Counted from the first letter of the stretch, positions 43,725 through 53,141 are shown. The stretch is 64,000 nucleotides of DNA from Aerococcus kribbianus (GCF_026805545.1 NZ_JAPRFR010000003.1:99251-163250), one strand, 5' to 3'. Notes: a model not told the origin generated them from the sequence alone. Translations and numbers: made by a program.

Positions 43725-44624
43725 CTAGCCAATAATGTGGTTTTCAATAACTTGTTTGCTGTAGTCGAAGTCTTCAATTTGTAAGTAGTATTCAGCAGTA
43801 TCAACTAAGGCTTTAGCAGGTGTTAAACCAATCACTTCAGAACCAATAATATTAACCCCATAACGAGCAGCTTCGAAACGAATCGTTTCAAAGGTCCGAT
43901 ATAGTGGTAATTTTTCGAAGTTAACCATGTTCATGGACACTTGAGCAATATTACGGTCATCTAACATCAAGCCAATTCCCTTGCAGTATTTATATCCACC
44001 GCTTGATCCACGAACAGCTTTAGCGATTTTCTTCGCAATTGTCACATCATCAGTGTCTAAGTTAACATTAAAGGCCACTAAAGGCATACGTGCACCGACA
44101 GCAGTGATTCCAGCTGTTGGGTGGATCTTACGTTCACCATAGTCAGGAGCCCATTCTTCTTCTTTAAGTTTTTCTGGCATTCCTTCAAATTGGCCTTTTC
44201 TTACTTTAGCCAAGTTTACACGCTGCGGTGCAGAAGCAGATTCTTCATACAAGAAAATTGGAATATCTAATTCATCATTGATCCGTTTAGCCACTGCCTT
44301 AGAAATTTCAATACATTCTTCCATAGTAGCATCTTTGATTGGTACAAATGGCACTACGTCCGTTGCTCCCATCCGCGGGTGACCACCTTCATGTTTAGTC
44401 ATATCAATATTTTCGCTGGCGTATTTGACTAATTGGAAAGCCACTTCTTGAATCCCTTTATCATCACCAACTAGGGTTACTACTGTCCGGTTATGACTCT
44501 CATCTGGTGAATAGTCTAATAGGGTTACACCTGCCACACTCTTAGCAACTTCAACTAAACCATTGATTACTTCTTCATTTCTACCTTCAGAAAAGTTGGG
44601 AATACACTCAATAATTTTAGCCAT
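43725..44624 (-). CDS. ftcD: Glutamate formimidoyltransferase
   Basis: 299 residues from the ATG at 44624, which follows AGGAGTGATAAGA. It moves the formimino group of N-formimino-L-glutamate to tetrahydrofolate, releasing glutamate. Seen are IIECIPNFSEGRNEEVI, the catalytic-His region DESHNRTVVTLVG, HEGGHPRMGATDVVPFVP and GITAVGARMPLVAFNVNL. It is the first gene of a minus-strand operon (ftcD-fchA-fhs and probably permease-hutH-folT) driven by a canonical promoter with a perfect cre site. Confidence 0.96.
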   Translation of the reverse strand: MAKIIECIPNFSEGRNEEVINGLVEVAKSVAGVTLLDYSPDESHNRTVVTLVGDDKGIQEVAFQLVKYASENIDMTKHEGGHPRMGATDVVPFVPIKDATMEECIEISKAVAKRINDELDIPIFLYEESASAPQRVNLAKVRKGQFEGMPEKLKEEEWAPDYGERKIHPTAGITAVGARMPLVAFNVNLDTDDVTIAKKIAKAVRGSSGGYKYCKGIGLMLDDRNIAQVSMNMVNFEKLPLYRTFETIRFEAARYGVNIIGSEVIGLTPAKALVDTAEYYLQIEDFDYSKQVIENHIIG

Positions 44625-44669
44625 TCTTATCACTCCTAATCATTCTATATCAAGCCCAGCTAATAAACT

Positions 44670-44719
44670 TGATAACGTTTTCACAGTTATAGATTATCAA
44701 TTAATAATTTCCTTGTCAA
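44670..44719 (-). promoter_or_regulatory. ftcD operon promoter with perfect cre site
   Basis: -35 TTGACA (44714-44719), 17-bp spacer, -10 TAATCT (44691-44696). At the start point lies TGAAAACGTTATCA (44670-44683), matching all fixed positions of the cre consensus TGWNANCGNTNWCA. CcpA bound here would block transcription when good sugars are present. Confidence 0.82.
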
Positions 44720-44746
44720 TTTGGCGAATATAACTTATAAAAAATA

Positions 44747-44776
44747 AAAGATGAGAAGGGAAATTCTCATCTTTTT
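44747..44776 (-). terminator. Terminator after the SARP-type regulator gene
   Basis: AAAAGATGAGAA...TTCTCATCTTTTT with a short loop; A and T tracts on both sides. The remaining 230 bases up to the regulator stop show nothing I can support. Confidence 0.75.
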
Positions 44777-45014
44777 CGCATCTTTTGCCTTGAAGCCGGC
44801 AACCCCTAATTTTTTGACGATAATTTGACAATAACTTCTTGTAATAATTCAAATTACCTATAGGATTAAGCTTCAGGAAGTATGCCTTATATAATATATG
44901 TTACCATCTATTAGAAGAAATGGGGAGTTTTATCCCTTATTTTTCTGTCTTTAGACGATTTTTTTATATTTTGCTCATTTAATCCGAATTAATTCTAATC
45001 AAAATATAATTATT

Positions 45015-48000
45015 CTAATTATTCCCTAATGTTTTGTCGAGGTAACGACGCTCAAAAACATCACGATTCAGGGAAAGATTGGCTGTGGCTCTTTCTTTAT
45101 AGTTATTAATACGATCTAGATCTAGGACTCGTGACTCTAGTTTGGCTGCAAAAGATACTGGCCATTTTAGAGAGGATAGAATAGCTTTGGCCCAATTTAA
45201 AATACCGACATCACGCCGACTCTTCTCTTTTTGGTCAATAAGGAAGTCTTGACAGGCTTCTAAATATTGGTAAGCTGATTCAAAATCATTTAATAAGGCC
45301 TTGGTCACTGCCATAAAAGCGAGTAACTGTGGCCGACGCCACACAAAAGTAGCATGGTCTGCGATTTCAAGGGCGTGTTGGTGATAGCTAAAGGCCTTGG
45401 TATAATCCCCTTTCGCAAAGTGAGCAATTCCCATATCAATCAACAAAACAACTTCAGAAGGCTGTGAGTCTTTACCATAAATATAAGCTAAAGCAACTTC
45501 TTGACGCGCAATTGATTCGTCATAATCTTCCTCAATCAAAGCAATTTCAGACAAATAATCATAAGCTGCCGCCAAGTTGATGCCGTATTTGTTTTCCAAC
45601 ATAGGATTAACAGTGAGCATATTAATGGAATCACGCAAATACTTCTCAGCCAAATTAATATTCCCCACCATTATGGCTTGTAGGCCGCGCAGACGCAAGA
45701 GGATACCAATCGATTCATGATCATTTTGTTGAACGGCTAACTCGAAGGCAAAGTCAATATAATGAGCCATATCTTCTGCATTATCAATTTGAATACAATA
45801 ATAAATCATTTGTAAGTAGGCCCGCAACAAATAGTCAGTTTCTCCAATATCCTTGGCTTTGACAATTACAGATAGGATATTTTCAATTCCCTTCTCATAA
45901 TGACCGATGCGGATAAAAAACCGGCCTTCAATATACAAGAAGCGGAGCTGGAGTTTTAAATAAGCTGAATCTGTACTATAGCTATCTTCCATGACTTTTA
46001 ATTCCTGCTGGATAGCCATCATTTTTTCTTCCGCTTCATCTTGTCGAGCTGGAGATGGGTCGACTTTGGCAATTTGCTCCTGGTTATAAACTGGAAACAG
46101 TTCATGTTTGAACTTCAAGTCACGCTGCAGGTAAGCTAATTCATATTCCAAGGCTTCTAAGGTCCGATCAGCTTTCCGACAGTGGTAGGCAATTTGATTT
46201 AAAATTTTTGAATTAAACAAATAAGTACCTTGGTTATCAATTAGGGTATCAGCAATTTTCCCATGCATCAGCCGTTTAATGGTCTGGCTTTGGCGACTAT
46301 AGAGGTAAAACTTAATCCGTTCCGCCTTGATTCTAATCATAACCGTATCTTGATCTAAGCAGCTTTCCGCAATCAAATTACGCCGGAAAAGTTCTTGAAG
46401 TTCTCGCTTCATTTGCATCATTGGTAAGTTAATTAGTGAGGTAAGTAAAGGTACCGGTACAGCATTCGGGAAAAAGGATAGCGTTTCGAGAATCTCCATA
46501 GCTTGTATACTCAAAAAACTACACTGCTTATCAATAGAAACTTTCATCTCATCATTCAGTAACTCGTAAGACTTACCCTCATGGTGAAGGCGAACTAATT
46601 CATGGATAAAGAGCAAATTACCCCCAGAAAAAGCATAAATTTTTTCTTTATCATTATCACTCAAAGGAGTTAATCCCTGGCTTAATTGGTCAATAAAATG
46701 ATTACATTCGTCTGCAGTGAGAGGAGGAATTTGGATTGTCTGACTCAAACCCGTAGCCTGTAGATGGTCTAAGATACGTTCCACTTCAGTTAACCACTGA
46801 CCATTCCCAATACAAACAAAGAGAATGGATAATCCCCCTTCCAAAATCAATTGGTTAAATAGGCGTAGGGACGCAAGGTCTACTTGTTCAAACTGATCAA
46901 TAGTGACCAGTAAGGGACTAGACGTCAATATAGCCTCTAATTCTCTCTCTAAATCAACTAATTGGTCATAGGGCAAGATTTTCTCCTTACCAACTTGTAG
47001 TTGGCTATAACGCAGGGCTTGAAATTTTTCTGATTGTTTTGTCTCTGCTACATCCTTAAGTCCCTGTAGGAATTTGTCCCACATATAACCTGGACTCTTG
47101 GCATAAACTGACTGGGCCAGCAAGGTGACCCGCTCTAGATGATGATCATTGATCTGTTGCATACGGTCAACAAATTCCGTTTTCCCATTCCCAGTTTCTC
47201 CAGTGATCAGCATAACTTGACTATGAGGGTCAGCTATAAAGTCTGTAATGACTTGCTCATACTTAGCCATTTGCAAAGGTCGGCTGAAATAAGCTACTGG
47301 GAGACGATGACTCGGTTTATCCTGATGTTTCTGAACTGATTTAATAGTTTCTTTATAAAGGGCGATTGTTTCCTCAGAAGGGCCGATACCCAGCTCACTA
47401 TTCAATAAATCAGTGAGATAAACATAGGTCTCAATCGCTTTACTTGGCATACCTCTCAAATGATAATAGCTCATCAGCAAACGGTAATGACTCTCATCAA
47501 ATTCATCGATTTGGGTCAACTGATGGATATGCCGTTCCACTTGGCCAAAACGATGATTTTGAATATCGTTTTGCACCTTGGCCGACAGTTTTTCACTAAA
47601 CTTACTTTGATAGTAGATACGTACACTATTAATCCATAAATCGTATTCCTCGCACCCTTTAACATAAAAATTATGCAAGAATTCATCCCGATAACAAGTA
47701 GGATCAAAATCATCCTCAGCGAGTAGGGCAGCAACGTCGCATTGTATAGTTAGTTCCTCTGAAAAAGCTAATATCTGTTTGGCCAAAGAAATAATGTATT
47801 CTCCACCCAAATGCTTGTTGGCTTGGTAGATAGAGTTACGTAAATTTTTCTTGGCAGCAGATTCTGATTTATCTGGCCACAACAAAGCGGCCAGCTCATC
47901 CCGACTAGCTGTCTTATTGATTAATAAATAGTAAATCAGGGCATTTATTTTAGCAAAAGGAAAACTCACCATACTATCGTCCAAATACAAGATAGGGTTC

Positions 48001-48032
48001 CCCAGTAAATAAGCCTTCAACGTCTTACCCAT
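45015..48032 (-). CDS. SARP/BTAD-type transcriptional regulator with ATPase and TPR regions
   Basis: 1005 residues from the ATG at 48032 (nine bases after GAGAGG). Residues 1-240: winged-helix and bacterial transcriptional activation domain, with LAALLWPDKSESAAKKNLRNSIYQANKHLG and a helical BTAD ending ELGIGPSEETIALYKE. From about 265: P-loop ATPase with Walker A ITGETGNGKTEFV (about 276) and Walker B LLVTIDQFEQVD (about 376). From about 690 to 985: TPR-like helical repeats. SARPs are mainly actinobacterial activators; large ATPase-TPR forms are rare in Lactobacillales. It lies 14 bp after a GlmL-like gene inside the hut locus. SARP-like direct repeats stand at both hutU and hutI promoters, so it is probably the pathway activator. 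Confidence 0.85.
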   Translation of the reverse strand: MGKTLKAYLLGNPILYLDDSMVSFPFAKINALIYYLLINKTASRDELAALLWPDKSESAAKKNLRNSIYQANKHLGGEYIISLAKQILAFSEELTIQCDVAALLAEDDFDPTCYRDEFLHNFYVKGCEEYDLWINSVRIYYQSKFSEKLSAKVQNDIQNHRFGQVERHIHQLTQIDEFDESHYRLLMSYYHLRGMPSKAIETYVYLTDLLNSELGIGPSEETIALYKETIKSVQKHQDKPSHRLPVAYFSRPLQMAKYEQVITDFIADPHSQVMLITGETGNGKTEFVDRMQQINDHHLERVTLLAQSVYAKSPGYMWDKFLQGLKDVAETKQSEKFQALRYSQLQVGKEKILPYDQLVDLERELEAILTSSPLLVTIDQFEQVDLASLRLFNQLILEGGLSILFVCIGNGQWLTEVERILDHLQATGLSQTIQIPPLTADECNHFIDQLSQGLTPLSDNDKEKIYAFSGGNLLFIHELVRLHHEGKSYELLNDEMKVSIDKQCSFLSIQAMEILETLSFFPNAVPVPLLTSLINLPMMQMKRELQELFRRNLIAESCLDQDTVMIRIKAERIKFYLYSRQSQTIKRLMHGKIADTLIDNQGTYLFNSKILNQIAYHCRKADRTLEALEYELAYLQRDLKFKHELFPVYNQEQIAKVDPSPARQDEAEEKMMAIQQELKVMEDSYSTDSAYLKLQLRFLYIEGRFFIRIGHYEKGIENILSVIVKAKDIGETDYLLRAYLQMIYYCIQIDNAEDMAHYIDFAFELAVQQNDHESIGILLRLRGLQAIMVGNINLAEKYLRDSINMLTVNPMLENKYGINLAAAYDYLSEIALIEEDYDESIARQEVALAYIYGKDSQPSEVVLLIDMGIAHFAKGDYTKAFSYHQHALEIADHATFVWRRPQLLAFMAVTKALLNDFESAYQYLEACQDFLIDQKEKSRRDVGILNWAKAILSSLKWPVSFAAKLESRVLDLDRINNYKERATANLSLNRDVFERRYLDKTLGNN

Positions 48033-48046
48033 GGTCACGTTCCTCT

Positions 48047-49438
48047 CTATGGTCTACTCATCACTAAGTGTTGATTCATCAATTTTTGGGCGAGTTCAGG
48101 ATAGATGGGCGCAATCACTCCGAGTGCTGATAGAATATAATCATTGTCTATCCAAATATTAGGCCCATATGGACGAAGATCTTGACATTCTTCTTGGTTA
48201 AAACAATGATCTAACAGTTGGTCACGATAGGGACTATGAACTAAAACCCCTCCGGTAGCGATAACCGACTCAAAAGCGCGCATATCTTTACCAGTTTGAT
48301 GATAGGTATGACTAGCCAGCTTACGAATCCGTCCTACATGTCGTTTAACAGCTGTATCCATAGCAAAAGCAGCTAGATTGCGATCTAATTTATCTTGACG
48401 ACTATCTTTAGGAATATAAGTAGAATTCTCCAGGCGATCCTTGATCGCTCTCTCAAGGTCAGGCATACCATTAAATTCAGGTAAATCTAAAAGTAACTTA
48501 TCCCAACCCAATTGGTCGACCAAAGAACCGGCTGATTCCCGCATACCAATATCACCTTCTACAGTTCGTTTTAGTTCCGGTTCTAGCATCCCTTCATAAA
48601 AAACTTCCAATTGCGATGGGGTTCCCTTACCAAAACTATGAACATCTGTGGTTGCCCCACCAATATCGATTACTAGGGCGCCATCATCAGCGTGCTTTTG
48701 GTGGTTTTTACCCCATAATTCTGTTGCCTGTAACACTGCCGTTGGGGTAGGAATAATAGGTCGATTGGACAGTTGGGCGACTTGGTCGAGACCATTAGAT
48801 TTCAAAATTTTTTCCATAAAAATAGACCGTGCCAATTGGCGAACTGAGTCTACTGCAATTTCATTGACAGCTGGCATCACATTATCTGCCAAATATAAGT
48901 GACAGGAGGACGAAGCAAAAATATCTTGGATAGCGGACTGAGCATTTTTATTGCCCGCATAAATCACATCAATAGTATCAAGTTGATCAGCCAGCAATTG
49001 ACCGACCTCTAATACAAATTGTTGGTTACCACCATCCGTACCCCCCGTTAGTAACACCGCATCCGGTGCTAACGCTTGAATATCAGCCATATCATCAACG
49101 ATCAAATGATAGAAATATGAACCCACGATTCGCGTTCCTGAACCCAAAGCTGCTGCTTGGGCAGCTTTTTGGGTTAAATCGCTAGTAAAACCAATAATTA
49201 CCATTTTAAAACCACCCCAAGCAGATGAACAAAAGTAGTTTTCTAAACGGTCTCTTTGTTCATCAAAACCTACTTGAGCCAAAATATGGTCTCTACCAAT
49301 TTGATAACCATCCATAATCGTAGACGATTGGGTGGTGGGATAACTATAAACTGCACTTAATTTCGCTTGTGTTTTATTGATCAAGGTAAATTTAGAAAAA
49401 GTTGACCCAAAGTCAACCACCAAAATATAGTCACACAT
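48047..49438 (-). CDS. GlmL/MutL-family ASKHA protein (glutamate mutase activator-like)
   Basis: 463 residues. ASKHA ATPase motifs are intact: phosphate-1 VVDFGSTFSKFTL, phosphate-2 ALVIDIGGATTDV and adenosine VIATGGVLVHSP. The layout, with AVLLTGGTDGGNQ and VIYAGNKNAQ, matches the MutL/GlmL family known from the glutamate mutase operon of clostridia, where it is thought to reactivate the B12 enzyme. Here no mutase subunit (glmS, glmE) or B12-binding motif DxHxxG is nearby. It is transcribed together with the SARP-type regulator and could be a partner or sensor for it; that is inference. Confidence 0.8.
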   Translation of the reverse strand: MCDYILVVDFGSTFSKFTLINKTQAKLSAVYSYPTTQSSTIMDGYQIGRDHILAQVGFDEQRDRLENYFCSSAWGGFKMVIIGFTSDLTQKAAQAAALGSGTRIVGSYFYHLIVDDMADIQALAPDAVLLTGGTDGGNQQFVLEVGQLLADQLDTIDVIYAGNKNAQSAIQDIFASSSCHLYLADNVMPAVNEIAVDSVRQLARSIFMEKILKSNGLDQVAQLSNRPIIPTPTAVLQATELWGKNHQKHADDGALVIDIGGATTDVHSFGKGTPSQLEVFYEGMLEPELKRTVEGDIGMRESAGSLVDQLGWDKLLLDLPEFNGMPDLERAIKDRLENSTYIPKDSRQDKLDRNLAAFAMDTAVKRHVGRIRKLASHTYHQTGKDMRAFESVIATGGVLVHSPYRDQLLDHCFNQEECQDLRPYGPNIWIDNDYILSALGVIAPIYPELAQKLMNQHLVMSRP

Positions 49439-49543
49439 AATAGTCCCTGCCCTTCACCATAGCCAGTATTAATTTTATTATAAACTTTTTTTCTATGTTT
49501 TGAAACCGCTTAATGATTGCTTGACGAGATAAATCATAAGAAA

Positions 49544-49580
49544 GCCCCCATAACTCAGTCTGATCACCAAGCTATGGGGG
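49544..49580 (-). terminator. Terminator after hutU
   Basis: On the minus strand CCCCCATAGCT...AGTTATGGGGG followed by CTTTCTTA. Just beyond it a TATAAT (about 49475-49480, minus) is the likely -10 of the GlmL-regulator pair. Confidence 0.65.
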
Positions 49581-49618
49581 TAAGCATTTTGAAGGTCAAA
49601 TATATGTTGTCGTTACAA

Positions 49619-51649
49619 TTAATCAAATAATTTGGCAACGGCTTCTGTTACTAAGTCTTCTTCTGGAATGTATGGGATCGTGATATGGTCACTGCCAGCC
49701 CGGTTCTTATTGTATTCAATAGAAGTTTCAATCGCATGGTCATTACGTGCCCAGTTACGACGAGCTACCCCTCCCATTGTATCCCAAGCAATGGCTGATT
49801 TGATAATCTCATCAGTGAGCTCACTACCGTCAAGAACTAAACCAAATCCACCGTTGATTGATTTACCAATACCAACACCACCACCATTATGTAGAGCAAT
49901 CAAACTCATACCACGAGCGGCATTACCTGCATAACATTGTACAGCCATGTCAGCAGTAACATTGGAGCCATCTTTGATATTTGATGTTTCACGGAATGGA
50001 GAGTCAGTACCAGAAACGTCATGGTGGTCACGACCTAACATGACTGGACCAATTTTTCCTTCACGAACCAATTCGTTGAATTTCAAGGCAATATCTACCC
50101 GGCCTTTAGCATCTTGATATAAGATACGCGCTTCAGTACCAACAACTAATTGGTTCTTTTCAGCGTCACGAATCCAGATGTAATTGTCACGGTCTTGGTA
50201 ACGGCGGTCTGGATTAATCACTTCCATAGCCGCATGGTCAGTGGCAATAAGGTCTTCGTGATCACCACTCAAGCATACCCAACGGAATGGACCGTAACCA
50301 TAGTCAAACAACATAGGTCCCATGATATCTTCAACATAGGATGGCCAAATGAAGCCGTCTTTATCGTCTTTACCATTCTTAGAAATTTCTTTGACACCAG
50401 AGTCATAGATAGCTTTCATGAATGAGTTACCATAGTCGAAGAAATAAGTGCCACGACTAGTTAATTCTTTGATAGCAGCATAGTGACGACCTAATGTTTC
50501 GTCAACTAATTCTTTAAATTGGTTTGGATCTTTGTCCAACATATCTGTCCGTTCATCAAAGGTCAATGTCACTGGACAGTAACCCCCGTTATAAACATTA
50601 TGACAAGAAGTTTGGTCAGATAAGAGGTCAATATGGATATCCTTTTCAACGGCGTATTCTAATAAATCAACAATATTTCCGTGGAAGGCAATAGACATGG
50701 CTTCTTCTTTTTCTTTGCTAGCAGCAGCTAATTCAAAGGCTTCTTCTGGTGTTTCAGCTAATTTTTGGATCCAGCCTTGTTCTAGCCGTGTGTTGATACG
50801 AGAAATATCTACTTCAGCAATAATGGAAACTGCACCGGCAATATCAGCTGCCTTACCTTGAGCACCTGACATACCACCTAGACCAGACGAAATGAAAAGT
50901 TTACCAGCTAGGTTACCTTCTTCAGGAATACCCAATTTCAAACGTCCAGCATTTAATAAGGTATTGAAGGTACCGTGAACAATCCCTTGTGGTCCGATGT
51001 ACATCCAACCACCCGCAGTCATTTGACCATAGTTGGAAACACCCATCTCAGCGGCGATTTCCCAGTCCTCTAAGTTGTCATATTCACCAACTAGTAGACC
51101 GTTTGTTACGATAACACGAGGCGCATCTTTTTTAGATTTAAATAAACCTAATGGATGACCAGACTCAACAACCAATGTTTGCTCATCAGTAATTTGTTCC
51201 AAGTATTTCATAATCAAGCGATACTGCATCCAGTTGGCACATACTTGACCTGTTTCACCATAAGTAACTAACTCGTAGGGGTAAAGGGCAACGTCGAAGT
51301 CCAAGTTATTATCAATTTGTACTTGCATCGCTTTCCCTTGGACACAGTTACCTTTATATTCATCAATTGGTTTACCGTATAGGCGACCTTCTGGACGGAA
51401 ACGGTAACCATAGATTCGACCACGTGTACGCAATTCTTCTAAAAATTCAGGGATTAATTGTTCATGATATTTATTAGGAATGTAACGTAAAGCATTTTTT
51501 AAAGCTAATTCCGTTTGTTCTTTGGATAAACGGAAACCACGGTTAGGAGCCCGACGAATCCCTTCTTGGAATTTAGGCATTTCAGGAAGTTCATCATCCA
51601 ATTTAATTGTCATTGCTTCCGAAACATCAATATCTGTAAATTTCACCAT
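49619..51649 (-). CDS. hutU: Urocanate hydratase, long form
   Basis: 676 residues, about 120 longer than the classical Pseudomonas/Bacillus enzyme but equal to the form found in streptococci. It converts urocanate to 4-imidazolone-5-propionate using tightly bound NAD. Recognisable blocks are SGLGGMSGAQGKAADIAG (NAD-binding), DLLSDQTSCHNVYNGGYCPVT with the active-site cysteine region, GRDHHDVSGTDSPFRETSNI and NGGGVGIGKSINGGFG. AGGAGGATTACT precedes the ATG. It is divergent from hutI and has its own SARP-like promoter, then a terminator, so it is largely separate from the ftcD operon. Confidence 0.95.
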   Translation of the reverse strand: MVKFTDIDVSEAMTIKLDDELPEMPKFQEGIRRAPNRGFRLSKEQTELALKNALRYIPNKYHEQLIPEFLEELRTRGRIYGYRFRPEGRLYGKPIDEYKGNCVQGKAMQVQIDNNLDFDVALYPYELVTYGETGQVCANWMQYRLIMKYLEQITDEQTLVVESGHPLGLFKSKKDAPRVIVTNGLLVGEYDNLEDWEIAAEMGVSNYGQMTAGGWMYIGPQGIVHGTFNTLLNAGRLKLGIPEEGNLAGKLFISSGLGGMSGAQGKAADIAGAVSIIAEVDISRINTRLEQGWIQKLAETPEEAFELAAASKEKEEAMSIAFHGNIVDLLEYAVEKDIHIDLLSDQTSCHNVYNGGYCPVTLTFDERTDMLDKDPNQFKELVDETLGRHYAAIKELTSRGTYFFDYGNSFMKAIYDSGVKEISKNGKDDKDGFIWPSYVEDIMGPMLFDYGYGPFRWVCLSGDHEDLIATDHAAMEVINPDRRYQDRDNYIWIRDAEKNQLVVGTEARILYQDAKGRVDIALKFNELVREGKIGPVMLGRDHHDVSGTDSPFRETSNIKDGSNVTADMAVQCYAGNAARGMSLIALHNGGGVGIGKSINGGFGLVLDGSELTDEIIKSAIAWDTMGGVARRNWARNDHAIETSIEYNKNRAGSDHITIPYIPEEDLVTEAVAKLFD

Positions 51650-51693
51650 AGTAATCCTCCTAAATATTTTCTTTTTTACTTAATTTTAAGTAT

Positions 51694-51725
51694 AGTATAG
51701 GCGTAGGCAGTCTAGAAAATGTCTA
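51694..51725 (-). promoter_or_regulatory. hutU promoter with tandem heptamer operator
   Basis: On the minus strand: TAGACAT (51719-51725), 4 bp, TAGACTG (51708-51714), 8 bp, -10 TATACT (51694-51699). No -35 lies at 16-18 bp from the -10. Two heptamers of 11-bp period ending 8 bp from the -10 are the known SARP layout. Confidence 0.68.
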
Positions 51726-51776
51726 TAAGCTACCCTTTTAATAAAAAAAGCGACAAAAAACCGCTTTCTTTAGATT

Positions 51777-51808
51777 TAGACATTATTTTGACGTTTTGTA
51801 GATATTAT
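51777..51808 (+). promoter_or_regulatory. hutI promoter with tandem heptamer operator
   Basis: TAGACAT (51777-51783), 4 bp, TTGACGT (51788-51794), 8 bp, -10 TATTAT (51803-51808). Spacing is identical to the divergent hutU promoter, and the first heptamer is identical. The 51 bp between the two sites hold a small AAAGCG/CGCTTT inverted repeat. Confidence 0.66.
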
Positions 51809-51848
51809 AGCAGAAGATAAAAATAATATGAAGAAAGAGTGTGATTAA

Positions 51849-53117
51849 ATGCAAGCGGATAAAATTTTGGTTCACTTCAGTCAAATTTTTAACCCTAACG
51901 ACCAAGGAAAACCCTTAACTAAAGAAGCCATGAATGAAGCTCAAATCATTGAAGATGGTTTTATTGCTATCAAGGATGATAAAATTTTGGCTATTGGTTC
52001 AGGAGAACCAGATGCCGAATTGCAAGGTGAAAATACTGAAATTATAGATTATTCAGGAAAAACTGCTACCCCTGGTTTGATCGATTGCCATACCCATCTC
52101 GTTTATGGCGGTAGCCGGGAACATGAATTTGCCCAAAAACTTAATGGTGCCTCTTACCTAGAAATTCTTGAACAAGGTGGCGGTATTCTTAGCACTGTTG
52201 AATCTACTCAGGCTGCCTCATTTGAAGAACTATATGACAAAACAAATCGTCTATTAGACTATATGTTAGATTATGGTGTCACTTCAGCAGAGGCTAAATC
52301 TGGTTACGGTTTAAACTGGGAAACAGAAAAACGTCAATTAGAAGTCGCTAAAAAATTAAATGAAGACCATCCTATTGACCTAGTCTCTACCTTCATGGGC
52401 GCTCATGCCATTCCAAAAGACTTACGTGACAATTCGGATGTCTTTATCGACCAAGTCATCGACATGTTACCTAAAGTAAAAGAAGAAAACCTAGCCGAAT
52501 TCTGTGACATTTTCTGTGAAACTGGTAACTTTACTGCTGACCAATCACATCGTTTACTCCAAGCGGCTAAAGATTTAGGGTTTAAATTACGGATTCACGC
52601 TGATGAAATTGATTCCATCGGTGGGGTAGATGTGGCCGCTGAATTAGGAGCTACTTCTGCAGAACATCTAATGAAAATTACCGATGACGGTATCGATAAA
52701 CTAGCCGAAGCTGATGTTATTGCCAACGTTCTTCCTGGTACCACTTTTAGTTTAATGGAAGATACTTATGCTCCTGCACGTAAAATGATTGATGCTGGTG
52801 TAGGTCTCACCTTATCCACTGACTGTAACCCAGGAAGCTGTCCTACCATTAATATTCAGTTTATCATGCAACTAGGGAGCTTCATGATGCAATTAACTCC
52901 AGTTGAAGTTTTCAATGCCGTCACCATCAATGCTGCTTATTCCATTGACCGTGCGGATACAGTAGGTAGCCTTGATCAAGGTAAACAAGCCGACATTGCT
53001 ATCTTCGACACTCCTAACATTGACTATGCTATCTACTTCTTTGCAACCAACCTTATTTCTTCTGTCTACAAGAACGGTCAAGAAGTTATCAAACACACTG
53101 CTTATAGCAAAAAATAA
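51849..53117 (+). CDS. hutI: Imidazolonepropionase
   Basis: 422 residues of the amidohydrolase superfamily. It hydrolyses imidazolone-propionate to N-formimino-L-glutamate, which FtcD then uses. Metal ligands: HxH in [11 protein letters not shown], His in [12 protein letters not shown], and Asp in [11 protein letters not shown]; HxMGAHAIP is also typical. The Shine-Dalgarno is modest (AAAGAG). It is transcribed alone, divergently from hutU, and ends in two successive terminators. Confidence 0.96.
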   Translation: MQADKILVHFSQIFNPNDQGKPLTKEAMNEAQIIEDGFIAIKDDKILAIGSGEPDAELQGENTEIIDYSGKTATPGLIDCHTHLVYGGSREHEFAQKLNGASYLEILEQGGGILSTVESTQAASFEELYDKTNRLLDYMLDYGVTSAEAKSGYGLNWETEKRQLEVAKKLNEDHPIDLVSTFMGAHAIPKDLRDNSDVFIDQVIDMLPKVKEENLAEFCDIFCETGNFTADQSHRLLQAAKDLGFKLRIHADEIDSIGGVDVAAELGATSAEHLMKITDDGIDKLAEADVIANVLPGTTFSLMEDTYAPARKMIDAGVGLTLSTDCNPGSCPTINIQFIMQLGSFMMQLTPVEVFNAVTINAAYSIDRADTVGSLDQGKQADIAIFDTPNIDYAIYFFATNLISSVYKNGQEVIKHTAYSKK

Positions 53118-53141
53118 AAATTTAAAAAGCTAAGCAATATA

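Noticed and set aside
48047..49438. Annotation of the ASKHA protein as DNA mismatch repair MutL
   Set aside because: The name is shared, but the motifs are of the GlmL/MutL glutamate-mutase accessory family; no GHKL ATPase motif is present.
49501..49514. cre-like TGAAACCGCTTAAT upstream of the GlmL-regulator pair
   Set aside because: Only 12 of 14 positions fit; the two terminal bases of the right half are wrong. Plausible by context but not supported alone.
51756..51769. cre-like AGAAAGCGGTTTTT (minus strand) between the hutU and hutI promoters
   Set aside because: Three mismatches to the cre consensus; it is better described as a short AAAGCG/CGCTTT inverted repeat of unknown role.
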